Virus record (IMG/VR): IMGVR_UViG_3300027728_000027
Coordinates: 1-40,361 of that record
Source of the DNA: a virus
DNA length: 40,361 bases
Strand: one strand, 5' to 3'
In this document: positions 6,962 through 14,457 of the stretch, one piece after another
Layout of the letters: every line of letters starts with the position of its first letter
Numbering within the stretch: the stretch's first letter is position 1
Translations under genes and position numbers: made by a program
Notes under the pieces: model-generated
What the model saw: only the letters and a program-made list of their open reading frames with translations
What the model was told of the DNA's origin: nothing
The model's database searches: none

Positions 6962-9436
6962 ATGACGACGTATGCCACCGCGCACGATCCGCGCGCCCCT
7001 CACGACGAACGCAACGACGCCCTGGGGCAGTTGCAGCAGACCTACCTGCCGACGCCAAGTGACCTGATCCCGCGGGCGGACCTCGCGCCGGTCATCGACT
7101 TCATCGCCGATCAGTACGCGCAGCAGGACGCCGCCATCCTGCGCAAAGCCCAGGCGATCGACTTCATGGGACGGCCCCGCGCCAAGACCGGAATGCAATC
7201 GGTCCGCCTCGACCCCCTGCAAGCCCTGGCGTTCGGCGACTACCACGAGCGGCCCAGCGTGTTGAACACCGACGCCTTGCGGTCGATGGTCGAACAGACC
7301 CCGATCCTCAACGCCGTGCTGCTGACCCGCATCCGCCAGGTGCAGCGCTTCTGCCAGCCGCAAGACGGCGGTCGCGGTCCGGGGTTCATGATCGCCCACG
7401 TCGACCCGCAGCACGACATCACCCCGCCCGAGCAACGCGCCCGCGAAGCGCTGACGCGATTCCTCACCCACAGCGGCTGGGAATCCCGCCCGCGGCAACG
7501 CGCTCGCCTGCGCCGCGACCCGTTCAGCACCCTGATCGCCAAGGCAACGCGCGAGTCATTGACCTATGACGCGCTGGCGATCGAAACCGAGACCCAGCGC
7601 GGCACCGGCCTGCTCGATGGCTGCTACGCGCTCGACGGCTCCACCATCCGCCTCTGCCCGGAAACCGGCTACCGGGGCGATCCCGACGTGTTTGCCGTCC
7701 AGGTCGTCACCGGCCAAGTCGTCACCACCTACACCCACGACGACCTGATCTACACCCCGCGCAACCCGCGCGCCGATGTGCGCCTGGGCGGCTACGGGCT
7801 CGGTGAGACTGAGTTGCTGGTGCGCGTCGTCACCGGCTTTCTCAACGCCATGACCCACAACAGCAAGGGCTTTGACGACAACAGCTTTCCGCGCGGCTTC
7901 CTGTCGCTGTTCGGCACCATCGACACCAGCCAGCAAGAAGCCTTCAAGCGCCATTGGCACAGCATGGTGCACGGCCCCAACAACCACTGGCGGATGCCGG
8001 TCCTGTTCAGCCAGGACCCAACCGGCAAGGCCGAGTTCACGCGCATCGATGTCGCCGCCGACGAAATGCACTTCGCCAAGTGGATGACCTTCCTCACCTC
8101 GCTCATCTGCGCCATCTACGGCATGTCGCCGGCCGAGATCAACTTCGATTCCTTCACCGGCGGCAACACCTCGGCCCTGGCCGGCAGCGACACCGCGCAA
8201 AAACTCGCCGCGTCCAAGGATTCCGGTCTGCGCCCGTTGCTGTCGTACCTGGAAGGGGTGTGCTCGGATGACCTCGTCGGCCGCTTCAGCGATCACTACT
8301 GCTTCCGCTGGACCGGGCTCGACGAGGACGACGCCGCGCAGCGCCTGGAAATCCGCAAGCTGGTGTTGACGGTGAACGAGCTGCGCGCCGAAGAAGGCTA
8401 CGCGGCGCTGCCCGGTCCGTTGGGGGATGCGCCCATCAACCCGTCCCTGATCGGGCCGTGGATGCAAATTGCGACCGGTGGAGGACAGACAGATGATACG
8501 AGCGGCGCGGACGCGCGAGAGCAAGACGGGGCCACTGCAAGCGCGGACAGCAGCCAACCGGGCGGACCCGACGCGGGCGATCAGGGCGATCAGAAAGCGG
8601 CTGCGGCGGCTGCGACTGAGGACGCGCCGACAGCGGGCCGCCGAGGCCGTATGGGGGCTGACGGCGCAGGACGTGGCGACGGGGCTGAGGACGCTGGGGG
8701 GCGGTTAGCGAAGGCTGATCCTTATCATGACGACGATGGGCGATTTGCACGATCCCCGCAAGTGCACTACGAGAAACGCCAACTTCATGAACTCTACGAC
8801 TTCACGCTGAAGCATCCATTGGCGGCGCCAGACGCCATGCTGGTGCGTCTCCAAGCATCCGACCTGGTTGCGCAGTTAGACAAAGGGCCGGCGGTAGAGG
8901 CCAGCGACGGATCGATCAAAGTGACAGGAAAGCAGTTGAGTCGTCAGCCGGGCGGCACGGCGCGCGGATATGGCTTGGTCAAGTTTATTTGGAAACACGG
9001 GGAGCGTGCGGGCGAGACGGCTGGCTATCATGTGACGCGCGGCGACGTACTGGCTCTGCCGGAAGTCATCCGCTCAACGCCGACGGCGATCGTGTCCGAT
9101 GCCACCGGTCATCCGGTGCATTGGGAGTGGCGCCGCACGCGCTTCGATGGCAAAACAGCGGTCTATGGCGCCAGCCGCTTCACGTCCAGCGATGACCGCA
9201 ACCATCTGGTGACGCTCTACATTGAGCAACCGGGACGGGTACAGAAAAGCGGCTCAAATCTCGGAGAGGGGCTGTTTACCCCCATGCCCCGGATACCGGC
9301 CTGTGACCTTTCAATCGTTCAACAGGCGGTTGAGCCGCTCACGATCTATTATTGCCCTGCCCAGACCGAAGTCAAGGACGCCATGGAAAAGGCCCTCCAC
9401 GCCGTCGACCCCCAGGTTTGGACCATCGCCACGTGA
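6962..9436 (+). CDS. Phage portal protein fused to a C-terminal nuclease-like domain
   Basis: The 824-residue product starts MTTYATAHDPRAPHDE; the frame is open upstream but this ATG fits best. Residues about 1-500 form a portal protein (FIADQYAQQDAAIL, HDDLIYTPRNPRADV, YGLGETELLVRVV, YGMSPAEINFDS), the ring through which DNA enters the head. A low-complexity Gly/Ala/Asp linker (about 505-575) leads to KADPYHDDDGRFARSP, a motif typical before toxin-like domains in phage head proteins. The last about 220 residues (HVTRGDVLALPEVIRSTP to VTLYIEQPG) resemble phage-type BECR nuclease domains. A normal portal is 450-550 residues. It is transcribed opposite to the capsid and terminase genes. Confidence 0.85.
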   Translation: MTTYATAHDPRAPHDERNDALGQLQQTYLPTPSDLIPRADLAPVIDFIADQYAQQDAAILRKAQAIDFMGRPRAKTGMQSVRLDPLQALAFGDYHERPSVLNTDALRSMVEQTPILNAVLLTRIRQVQRFCQPQDGGRGPGFMIAHVDPQHDITPPEQRAREALTRFLTHSGWESRPRQRARLRRDPFSTLIAKATRESLTYDALAIETETQRGTGLLDGCYALDGSTIRLCPETGYRGDPDVFAVQVVTGQVVTTYTHDDLIYTPRNPRADVRLGGYGLGETELLVRVVTGFLNAMTHNSKGFDDNSFPRGFLSLFGTIDTSQQEAFKRHWHSMVHGPNNHWRMPVLFSQDPTGKAEFTRIDVAADEMHFAKWMTFLTSLICAIYGMSPAEINFDSFTGGNTSALAGSDTAQKLAASKDSGLRPLLSYLEGVCSDDLVGRFSDHYCFRWTGLDEDDAAQRLEIRKLVLTVNELRAEEGYAALPGPLGDAPINPSLIGPWMQIATGGGQTDDTSGADAREQDGATASADSSQPGGPDAGDQGDQKAAAAAATEDAPTAGRRGRMGADGAGRGDGAEDAGGRLAKADPYHDDDGRFARSPQVHYEKRQLHELYDFTLKHPLAAPDAMLVRLQASDLVAQLDKGPAVEASDGSIKVTGKQLSRQPGGTARGYGLVKFIWKHGERAGETAGYHVTRGDVLALPEVIRSTPTAIVSDATGHPVHWEWRRTRFDGKTAVYGASRFTSSDDRNHLVTLYIEQPGRVQKSGSNLGEGLFTPMPRIPACDLSIVQQAVEPLTIYYCPAQTEVKDAMEKALHAVDPQVWTIAT

Positions 9437-9636
9437 CGCCGGTCCAGGTCGCCTGCCGCGCCTGTGCCCACTGGGTGCGCGACACGGTAGGCGATGGCAC
9501 GGGGTTGGGGTCCTGCCTGGCGCAGGCCCCAGCGAGCAAGCGGCCCGGCAGCTTATGGCCGGGATCTTGGTGCGTCTGCCGGGACTATCAGGAAGCGCCG
9601 AGCGTTCCAAGCCGATCGGCCATCACGGGCCGCTGA
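9433..9636 (+). CDS. Small Cys-rich zinc-ribbon-like protein
   Basis: The frame starts at GTG 9433, overlapping the portal stop (GTGA), and encodes 67 residues. Cysteines lie in VACRACAHW, GLGSCLAQ and SWCVCRDY, the C-x2-C-x2-W...C...W-x-C layout shared by several small proteins in this phage. Zinc binding is inferred. Its 3' end overlaps the converging proQ-like gene by 14 bp. Confidence 0.55.
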   Translation: MTPVQVACRACAHWVRDTVGDGTGLGSCLAQAPASKRPGSLWPGSWCVCRDYQEAPSVPSRSAITGR

Positions 9637-10138
9637 TGCTCCGCCGCTTTTTGACCACCACCGTGGGGCGCTTGGAGGGTGCCGCGACGGGCGGGGCAGC
9701 GACCTGAACCACGGCCGTTGTCGGCTGCTTGGCTGGCTTCGCCGCCGCCGGTAGCTTCGCCTGCGCCGCCGCGTGCCGCTCCAACTGCTGCGCCCGCGCA
9801 AGCGCCTTCGTCGCCGCCGCCGCGCGGTCCTGCTCGACACTCACCCGCGCCAACTGCGCCGCGGCGGCCGTAACCACTCCAACGGGCGCGCCCTGCAAGT
9901 TGATCCGCGTCGCGCCCTCAATCAGCAGCCGGCGATAAGTGATGCGGGTGCAGTGATACGCGAGGGCCGCGTGCACCTGCTTGACGTTCACCTCCGGCCG
10001 GGTGGCGGTCCAGGCCAGGATCGGCTCCCGAATCCCGATCGCCAGCGGGCGCAGCGCGGCATCGTCGGCGGGGAAGGCCAGCGGGAACGCTTCGCGCAAG
10101 GCCAACAGCGCGCGGGAGGGGGGTTTCTTCAAGCTCAC
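9623..10138 (-). CDS. ProQ/FinO-family RNA chaperone
   Basis: The 171-residue product carries a ProQ/FinO domain at about 8-95: LREAFPLAFP, then RPLAIGI, VKQVHAALAYHCTRITYRRLL and RINLQG, all diagnostic positions of the family. A basic Ala/Pro/Lys-rich tail (about 120-171, ending VVVKKRRSISGP) follows. ProQ/FinO proteins bind structured RNAs and stabilise sRNAs or promote sRNA-mRNA pairing. It lies downstream of the BRO antirepressor gene and in the same orientation, whose leader encodes an antisense RNA. A role in that pairing is an attractive inference. Confidence 0.85.
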   Translation of the reverse strand: MSLKKPPSRALLALREAFPLAFPADDAALRPLAIGIREPILAWTATRPEVNVKQVHAALAYHCTRITYRRLLIEGATRINLQGAPVGVVTAAAAQLARVSVEQDRAAAATKALARAQQLERHAAAQAKLPAAAKPAKQPTTAVVQVAAPPVAAPSKRPTVVVKKRRSISGP

Positions 10139-10198
10139 GTCGGGATGCTCCGTGGTGGGGGCCGCGTCCGTGCGGCCGGGGTTATCGGCGCCGATGAT

Positions 10199-11344
10199 TC
10201 ACCAGTCGGTCAACGCCCACAGCGTGTCGGGTAACGCTGGCGTCCAGGGCAGGGACTGGTCCAGCGCCGCGGACGCCTGGCTCCGGAACGCGCGCCACAT
10301 CTGCGTGGACGACAACAGGATGCCGCGCAGGGCGTGGAACTGGATCAGGGCGCCGTTCACGTCGTGGCCATCGGCCTTGAGTTGGCGCAACAGGTCGCCG
10401 AGCGGCGAGCCGATCTGATTGAGCCAGGCCGAGCTGTTGATCATGCCGTCGGCGCTACGCCGGTCGGGCTTCGCCAACTCCGCCGGGTAGTGGTAGCGCG
10501 TGGCCGCCGCCCGCGCGGGGGCAAAGCGGTCAATCACCTCGCCGAGGATCGTGGGGGAGGCGAGCGCCACCGGCGCCGGTTCCGGCAACGGCGCGATCCC
10601 GACCAACACCCCGTCGCGCAGCGTCACCAGGGCGCGTAGCTGGATCTCGACGCCTGCGCCGGCGGGCGGCGGCAGGCGCGAACCGCCGAGCGCGCCGAGC
10701 GTATCCAACACCGTGCGCGTCCACTCGCGCAGTCGGGCGGCGCGCGGGGTATGAATCAGCAGGCACAGCAGGTAGACACCCCACACCGAGAAGATGCGCA
10801 CCTGCGGCGTGCGCCCGTCACGGATCACCGCGGACATGCCCGCGAACTGGCCCCGGTTGCGGTGGAAGGTGTTCTGCACCAGGTGAAGACCTTCGCCCAG
10901 GGCGGCGGCGAGCGTTGAAGCGGCCAGCCAGGGGGCGCCGTCGCGCTCGATCACACGCAGGGTGGTGCCCTCGAAGTCGATGGTGGCGGGGATGGGTTGG
11001 GGCACGGCAGAGGGAGCCGCGTACCGTCCGGTCTTGCGGATGGTCGGGAGAATCTCCTCCACCACCAGGCGCTCGAACGCCTGGGCGCTGTCCAGGGTGG
11101 AACCGAAGATTAGACGGTAGAGGTCTGGCTCGCGGATGACGCGGGCCTCCTGCATCCGCCCCAAAGCATCCGGGATGGGGTGCAATTCCTGCACCCCACG
11201 GCAGTGGGACTTAACGGCAGTTGTCGGGTCCTTGTAACCGAGGGCTTCAGCAACGTCCTTGGCGACAAACAGCGGTTCGCCGTTGTCGTCGGTCAGGACG
11301 CGGACTTTGTGGGACTCAAACGAAAAGGGGACCAGGTTGGTCAT
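10199..11344 (-). CDS. BRO-N domain antirepressor-like protein
   Basis: The 381-residue product starts MTNLVPFSFESHKVRV. Residues 1-110 are a BRO-N/antirepressor domain (PLFVAKDVAEALGYKDP, LYRLIFGSTLDSAQAF, VVEEILPTIRKTGRY). A second, divergent BRO-N-like unit follows at about 125-230 (GAPWLAASTLAAALGEG to VYLLCLLIHTPRAARL). The C-terminal 130 residues are unassigned. BRO/ANT proteins typically inactivate phage repressors. The frame is open to 11494, but the extension covers the C4-like leader and is not coding. Expression is probably controlled by that leader. Confidence 0.82.
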   Translation of the reverse strand: MTNLVPFSFESHKVRVLTDDNGEPLFVAKDVAEALGYKDPTTAVKSHCRGVQELHPIPDALGRMQEARVIREPDLYRLIFGSTLDSAQAFERLVVEEILPTIRKTGRYAAPSAVPQPIPATIDFEGTTLRVIERDGAPWLAASTLAAALGEGLHLVQNTFHRNRGQFAGMSAVIRDGRTPQVRIFSVWGVYLLCLLIHTPRAARLREWTRTVLDTLGALGGSRLPPPAGAGVEIQLRALVTLRDGVLVGIAPLPEPAPVALASPTILGEVIDRFAPARAAATRYHYPAELAKPDRRSADGMINSSAWLNQIGSPLGDLLRQLKADGHDVNGALIQFHALRGILLSSTQMWRAFRSQASAALDQSLPWTPALPDTLWALTDW

Positions 11345-11480
11345 GGCATAACTCCAGAGCGTCTTTCCCGATGTCAAACGGGGATAGCGGACCGTGCGAG
11401 GTTGACATACCGGGCTCTGGGTCCGGCGCACCCGAAAGTGCCCCCGCACGGCCCTAAACTGGAGCCGCGCGTTCGTCCAT

Positions 11481-11504
11481 AAAAAAACCGCCAAGGCGGC
11501 GGTT
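11481..11504 (-). terminator. Terminator at the end of the C4-like RNA
   Basis: Minus-strand hairpin with stem AACCGCC pairing GGCGGTT (7 bp), loop of 5 nt, and a run of seven T (11487-11481). It lies about 140 nt before the BRO start and about 55 nt after the predicted transcription start, so it works as a premature terminator of the BRO transcript. Confidence 0.85.
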
Positions 11505-11556
11505 GTCCGCCAGAGTCTTCCGGGATGTCAAGCCCGACCGCTGGGACCCCAGCGGC
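11481..11556 (-). ncRNA. C4-type antisense RNA upstream of the BRO gene
   Basis: From a sigma-70-like promoter, about 76 nt of transcript form a hairpin at 11538-11555 (CCGCTGG arms), a CGGG-loop-CCCG hairpin at 11521-11536 whose loop carries CTTGACAT, and the terminator hairpin. The stretch CTTGACAT...CCCGG...CTCTGG (11510-11535) is complementary to the mRNA segment at 11400-11420, 56-76 nt before the BRO ATG. This is the layout of the C4 RNA of phages P1/P7 (about 77 nt), which represses antirepressor synthesis by pairing with its own downstream mRNA. A covariance-model hit has not been checked. Confidence 0.7.
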
Positions 11557-11562
11557 CCGCAG

Positions 11563-11592
11563 AGCATAGGTCGGGCGGGGCGCGGGTGTCAA
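11563..11592 (-). promoter_or_regulatory. Promoter of the C4-like RNA / BRO transcript
   Basis: On the minus strand a perfect -35 box, TTGACA (11592-11587), is followed after 18 bp by TATGCT (11568-11563). The brnT promoter starts 17 bp away in the opposite direction, so the two are back-to-back. Confidence 0.7.
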
Positions 11593-11608
11593 GGCAACAC
11601 AGGCGCGC

Positions 11609-11642
11609 TTGACGGTATGGATAATTGTCTATATCGTTATCC
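11609..11642 (+). promoter_or_regulatory. brnTA promoter with overlapping operator-like inverted repeat
   Basis: TTGACG (11609-11614) and TATCGT (11632-11637) are 17 bp apart; TATATC at 15 bp is an alternative -10. An inverted repeat GGATAA-N12-TTATCC (11619-11642) covers the spacer and -10, ending just before the brnT ATG. BrnA antitoxins are known to repress their own operon, so this is a candidate BrnA operator. Confidence 0.55.
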
Positions 11643-11644
11643 GC

Positions 11645-11917
11645 ATGAACTTCACCTGGGACGAATCAAAGCGCACCACCAACCGGAAGAAACACGGGAT
11701 GGACCTGGCCGCTGCGGCAACGGCCTTCACCGGGCACACGTTCACCTTCGAGGATCGGCGCTTCGCCTATGGCGAACACCGATTTATCACCCTGGGGCTG
11801 TTGGGTGTCACCGTGGTCGTGATCGCACACACGGAAACATCCGACACGATTCACGTCATTTCCCTGCGCAAGGCCGATAAACATGAGCAACGCCACTATT
11901 ACCAGCAAGTGGGATGA
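11645..11917 (+). CDS. brnT: BrnT family toxin (ribonuclease)
   Basis: The 90-residue product matches the BrnT pattern: NFTWDESKRTTNRKKHGMDL at the N-terminus, then EDRRFAYGEHRFITLGLLG and IHVISLRKADKHEQRHYY at the C-terminus. BrnT is a RelE-fold toxin that cleaves RNA and is neutralised by BrnA. The ATG at 11645 is preferred over upstream starts because it begins the conserved domain. It overlaps brnA by 35 bp and has its own promoter. Toxin first, antitoxin second is the normal brnTA order. Confidence 0.88.
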   Translation: MNFTWDESKRTTNRKKHGMDLAAAATAFTGHTFTFEDRRFAYGEHRFITLGLLGVTVVVIAHTETSDTIHVISLRKADKHEQRHYYQQVG

Positions 11918-12179
11918 TACCGACCTGGATACGGCGCCGCCGGTGACTCAAGAGGACCTGGCCCGTGCCGTTCACCGCGTCGGACTACAGCCCGCGCCGG
12001 GTAAAAAAACCAAGATCAGCATTGCCCTGGACCCGGACGTGGTGTCATGGTTCAAGCACCAGTCAGGCGAGCGCGGCTATCAGACGCTGATCAACGCCAC
12101 GCTGCGCGAGGCCATGCAGCGCCGCACCCTTGAAGACACGTTGCGGCGGGTCATCCGCGAAGAGCTTCATCCCGCATGA
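11883..12179 (+). CDS. brnA: BrnA family antitoxin
   Basis: The 98-residue product has the BrnA layout: a toxin-wrapping N-terminal part, then a ribbon-helix-helix-like region, KTKISIALDPDVVSWFKHQS (about 42-61), and GYQTLINATLREAM. It ends in a helix (RRVIREELHPA). BrnA binds BrnT and represses the operon. The pair is inserted between the BRO/C4 locus and terminase, typical of a phage-borne accessory stabilisation module. Confidence 0.87.
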   Translation: MSNATITSKWDDTDLDTAPPVTQEDLARAVHRVGLQPAPGKKTKISIALDPDVVSWFKHQSGERGYQTLINATLREAMQRRTLEDTLRRVIREELHPA

Positions 12180-12225
12180 TGTGGACGCGCGAGGGTGGGC
12201 GGCGCGCAGCGGCCCCGTCAGTGAC

Positions 12226-13953
12226 TCAAGCGCCGCCCTCAGACCACCACAGAGCGCACCCCGGATCACCCGCCTGCACCCCCAGGTCGCGCTCCTGGCA
12301 GCGCCCGGCCACATAGGCGGAACACGTGCCACAGGTCGGGCGCGGGGCGCCTTGCGCAGCCGTCAGAGCGGCCATCTGATCGGGCGGCAGCGCCACGGGC
12401 GCATCCATGAACATCACGCTGGCCCCGCCATAAGCCCGCGCCCAGGCCACATCGCACAGCATGTTGGCGTAGGCAAAGTGCGGGTCCATGCCGACCTTGC
12501 TCACCTTGGTCCGCCACCGCCCGGTCTCGCCGTCGCGCTCCGAGATCAACGCGACACGCGTCAGATGCTCAAAAATGATGTCGCGCAGCAACAGCACGCG
12601 CCGCGGCGGCCCATCGCGATAGTCGCACTCCAGGCCGCCCGGATCGGGGAACAGACAGGTCGCCCCGGTGATCCGCGCCACCGAGGCTTGCATCGCCTTG
12701 TACTGGTTCAGCCGCACCGTCCAGCGGTCCCGGTCTTCGGTGTTGGTCTTCTGGTCGGTGCGCGCGATCTGATCGCCCCACACCTGGGTATCCGCCTGAT
12801 CGCCATAGCTGGCCACGAACACCCGACCCGCCAGCCGGTTGGCGAAACGCTTGGCGTCATTCCAGTTGGGCAGCCCCTCCACCACGCAGCACTGCACCCC
12901 GTACTGCGCCATCAGCACGTCGCACCGTGCGAAGGGATCGGCGTCGAAGATCGCCTCGGCATGAATCAGCGCTTGGCGGCCGTCGGGCAGCCGCGCCTTG
13001 ATCAGCACGCAGTTGAACCCGCCCATCTGATCGATGCCCATGAAGGTCTCGCGCCCGCTGGTCTGCCACCGCACCCCGACCAGGGCGCCGGCCGCCACGC
13101 ACGCCTGCAGGTGGTCGCGCGTCACCGGGATCTGTGACGGGTCGGCGTAGGGCCGCCCGAGCTTGCGGTTGTAGAAACTCGCCCGCTGCTCGCCGGTCTG
13201 CATCGCCTGCCACTCGGCCAGCAACTGCCCCGCGGTCACCGTCGGGCTCAACACCTGCGACAGGCTGTAGCTCTGGATCGTCCGCTCGGGGAACTGCGCC
13301 CGCCACTCCCCGTGCTGCGGGTCAGCGATCCAGGCCCGGCACGTCGGGCAGCGGTACCGGTAGATGTCGGTGGCGGGGTCCAGGGCGATCACCTTGCCCA
13401 GCCGCTCGGGCAGGTACTCCGACAGCACGGCACTGTTCCCGCACCCGGCGCAGCGCGTCCAGAACTGATGCTGAGTCCCTTGCAGGTACCAAAAATGAAT
13501 GTCGGCATCCGGCCATTGCGGAGTCGACAGCAGCAGCGTGAAGCGAATCAGCGACGCGCTCAGGCGCTCGCGCACCTTGCTGACGTCGCCGGGGCTCATG
13601 TTCTGCACCTCGTCGAACGACACCACGTCCGCGGGGAAACTCTCCGTCATCGTCGCGCCCGATGTCCAGAGGAACAGAAAAATCGACTCCCCCAGGGTGC
13701 GCGTCAGCACGTTACCCTCGCCGGTGCGCTTGCTCGCCCCGTCGGCGTCGACGCTGATCGTCATCCGCTTGTAGATGTCCGGCACCGAGCGGACCAGGCG
13801 CATGAACCGGTGGGTCGACTTGTAGGGCGCCAGCTTGGAGTCTGGCACGTACAGGGCGATGGTCGCCGGCTCCCACTTCATGGCCATGTAGAGATCGGCT
13901 AAGACTTCCCACACCGTCAGGCCCATCTGGGCGCCTTTCATCAACACGATCAT
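12226..13953 (-). CDS. Terminase large subunit, GpA type
   Basis: Counting from the first ATG (13953), the product is 575 residues. A deviant Walker-type loop (LMKGAQMGLTVWEVLADL) lies at the N-terminus, VVSFDEVQNM is the likely Walker B, and a C-x2-C...C-x2-C zinc finger (CAGCGNSAVL, YRYRCPTCRAWI) is typical of GpA-type terminases. The C-terminal nuclease domain begins near FMGIDQMGGFN. It cuts and packages phage DNA with the portal. Conserved-looking sequence continues about 99 codons upstream of this ATG without a canonical start, so the true N-terminus is longer or the start region is disrupted. It is last in the leftward run. Confidence 0.88.
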   Translation of the reverse strand: MIVLMKGAQMGLTVWEVLADLYMAMKWEPATIALYVPDSKLAPYKSTHRFMRLVRSVPDIYKRMTISVDADGASKRTGEGNVLTRTLGESIFLFLWTSGATMTESFPADVVSFDEVQNMSPGDVSKVRERLSASLIRFTLLLSTPQWPDADIHFWYLQGTQHQFWTRCAGCGNSAVLSEYLPERLGKVIALDPATDIYRYRCPTCRAWIADPQHGEWRAQFPERTIQSYSLSQVLSPTVTAGQLLAEWQAMQTGEQRASFYNRKLGRPYADPSQIPVTRDHLQACVAAGALVGVRWQTSGRETFMGIDQMGGFNCVLIKARLPDGRQALIHAEAIFDADPFARCDVLMAQYGVQCCVVEGLPNWNDAKRFANRLAGRVFVASYGDQADTQVWGDQIARTDQKTNTEDRDRWTVRLNQYKAMQASVARITGATCLFPDPGGLECDYRDGPPRRVLLLRDIIFEHLTRVALISERDGETGRWRTKVSKVGMDPHFAYANMLCDVAWARAYGGASVMFMDAPVALPPDQMAALTAAQGAPRPTCGTCSAYVAGRCQERDLGVQAGDPGCALWWSEGGA

Positions 13954-14261
13954 CCGGTCATAGGCGTCGGCCGGATGGGTCGGGATCAGGTCATAGATCG
14001 CATGGAGCGCGGGCCGGTTGTCCAGCGTGAAGGGATGCCCGTCGACCGCCAGGCCGGCCGCCGCCAGCCTCCCGCACCAGGCCCGAAACGACTCGTCCTT
14101 TCCTGGGGCGATGCTGGCATCCGTGGCCAGGGCGCGCTTGCGGCGGCGGCGCTCAAGCTCGGCGGCGGCGCGAGCCTTGGCGGTTAGGGCGATGTCAGGC
14201 GCTCCCGTCGCGGTATCGGCGAAATCTCCTGATACATCGCATCCCCCCAGCTAAACCGCAT
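13954..14261 (-). other. In-frame N-terminal extension of terminase without a canonical start codon
   Basis: Upstream of ATG 13953 the terminase frame is open to a TAG at 14251-14253 and encodes plausible terminase sequence, including FTLDNRPALHAIYDLIP and AAAELERRRRKRALA. It holds no ATG, GTG or TTG; CTG at 14250 is the only near-cognate choice at the right place. An ATG at 14261, overlapping the preceding gene, is out of frame. It would be in frame if a run of six G at about 14243-14248 had one more. Either a CTG start, a frameshift, or an indel is possible. Confidence 0.5.
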
Positions 14262-14457
14262 CGCCCTTGAGCATCACCGGCTTCGCGAAAAACACCGGAC
14301 AGTCGCGCCCATCACCCAAGTGCCGACAGGCGCTCGGGCTATCTGGCGCCCAGTACGGTACATCGGTGCGTCCGACAAGGGCGCGGCAGACGCCAGCGTT
14401 CATGTAAGTCGCCTTCCAGTGCCAGCAGTTTCCGCAGAGCTTTGGGGCGTTAGACAT
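14251..14457 (-). CDS. Small Cys-rich zinc-binding-like protein
   Basis: The 68-residue product starts MSNAPKLCGNCWHWKA. Cysteines in CGNCWHW, AGVCRAL and SACRHLG give the C-x2-C-x2-W...C...C layout recurring in this phage. It ends MLKGDAV next to the terminase region. Zinc binding is inferred; no function known. Confidence 0.6.
   Translation of the reverse strand: MSNAPKLCGNCWHWKATYMNAGVCRALVGRTDVPYWAPDSPSACRHLGDGRDCPVFFAKPVMLKGDAV

Noticed and set aside
8469-8708. Alternative plus-strand frame inside the portal linker (79 codons)
   Set aside because: It overlaps the low-complexity linker, and its Arg/Ala-rich sequence looks like a frame-shifted reading of the same repeats. The portal frame itself is unbroken.
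12130-13137. Plus-strand open frame of 335 codons
   Set aside because: Shadow of the terminase gene; composition is non-protein-like.
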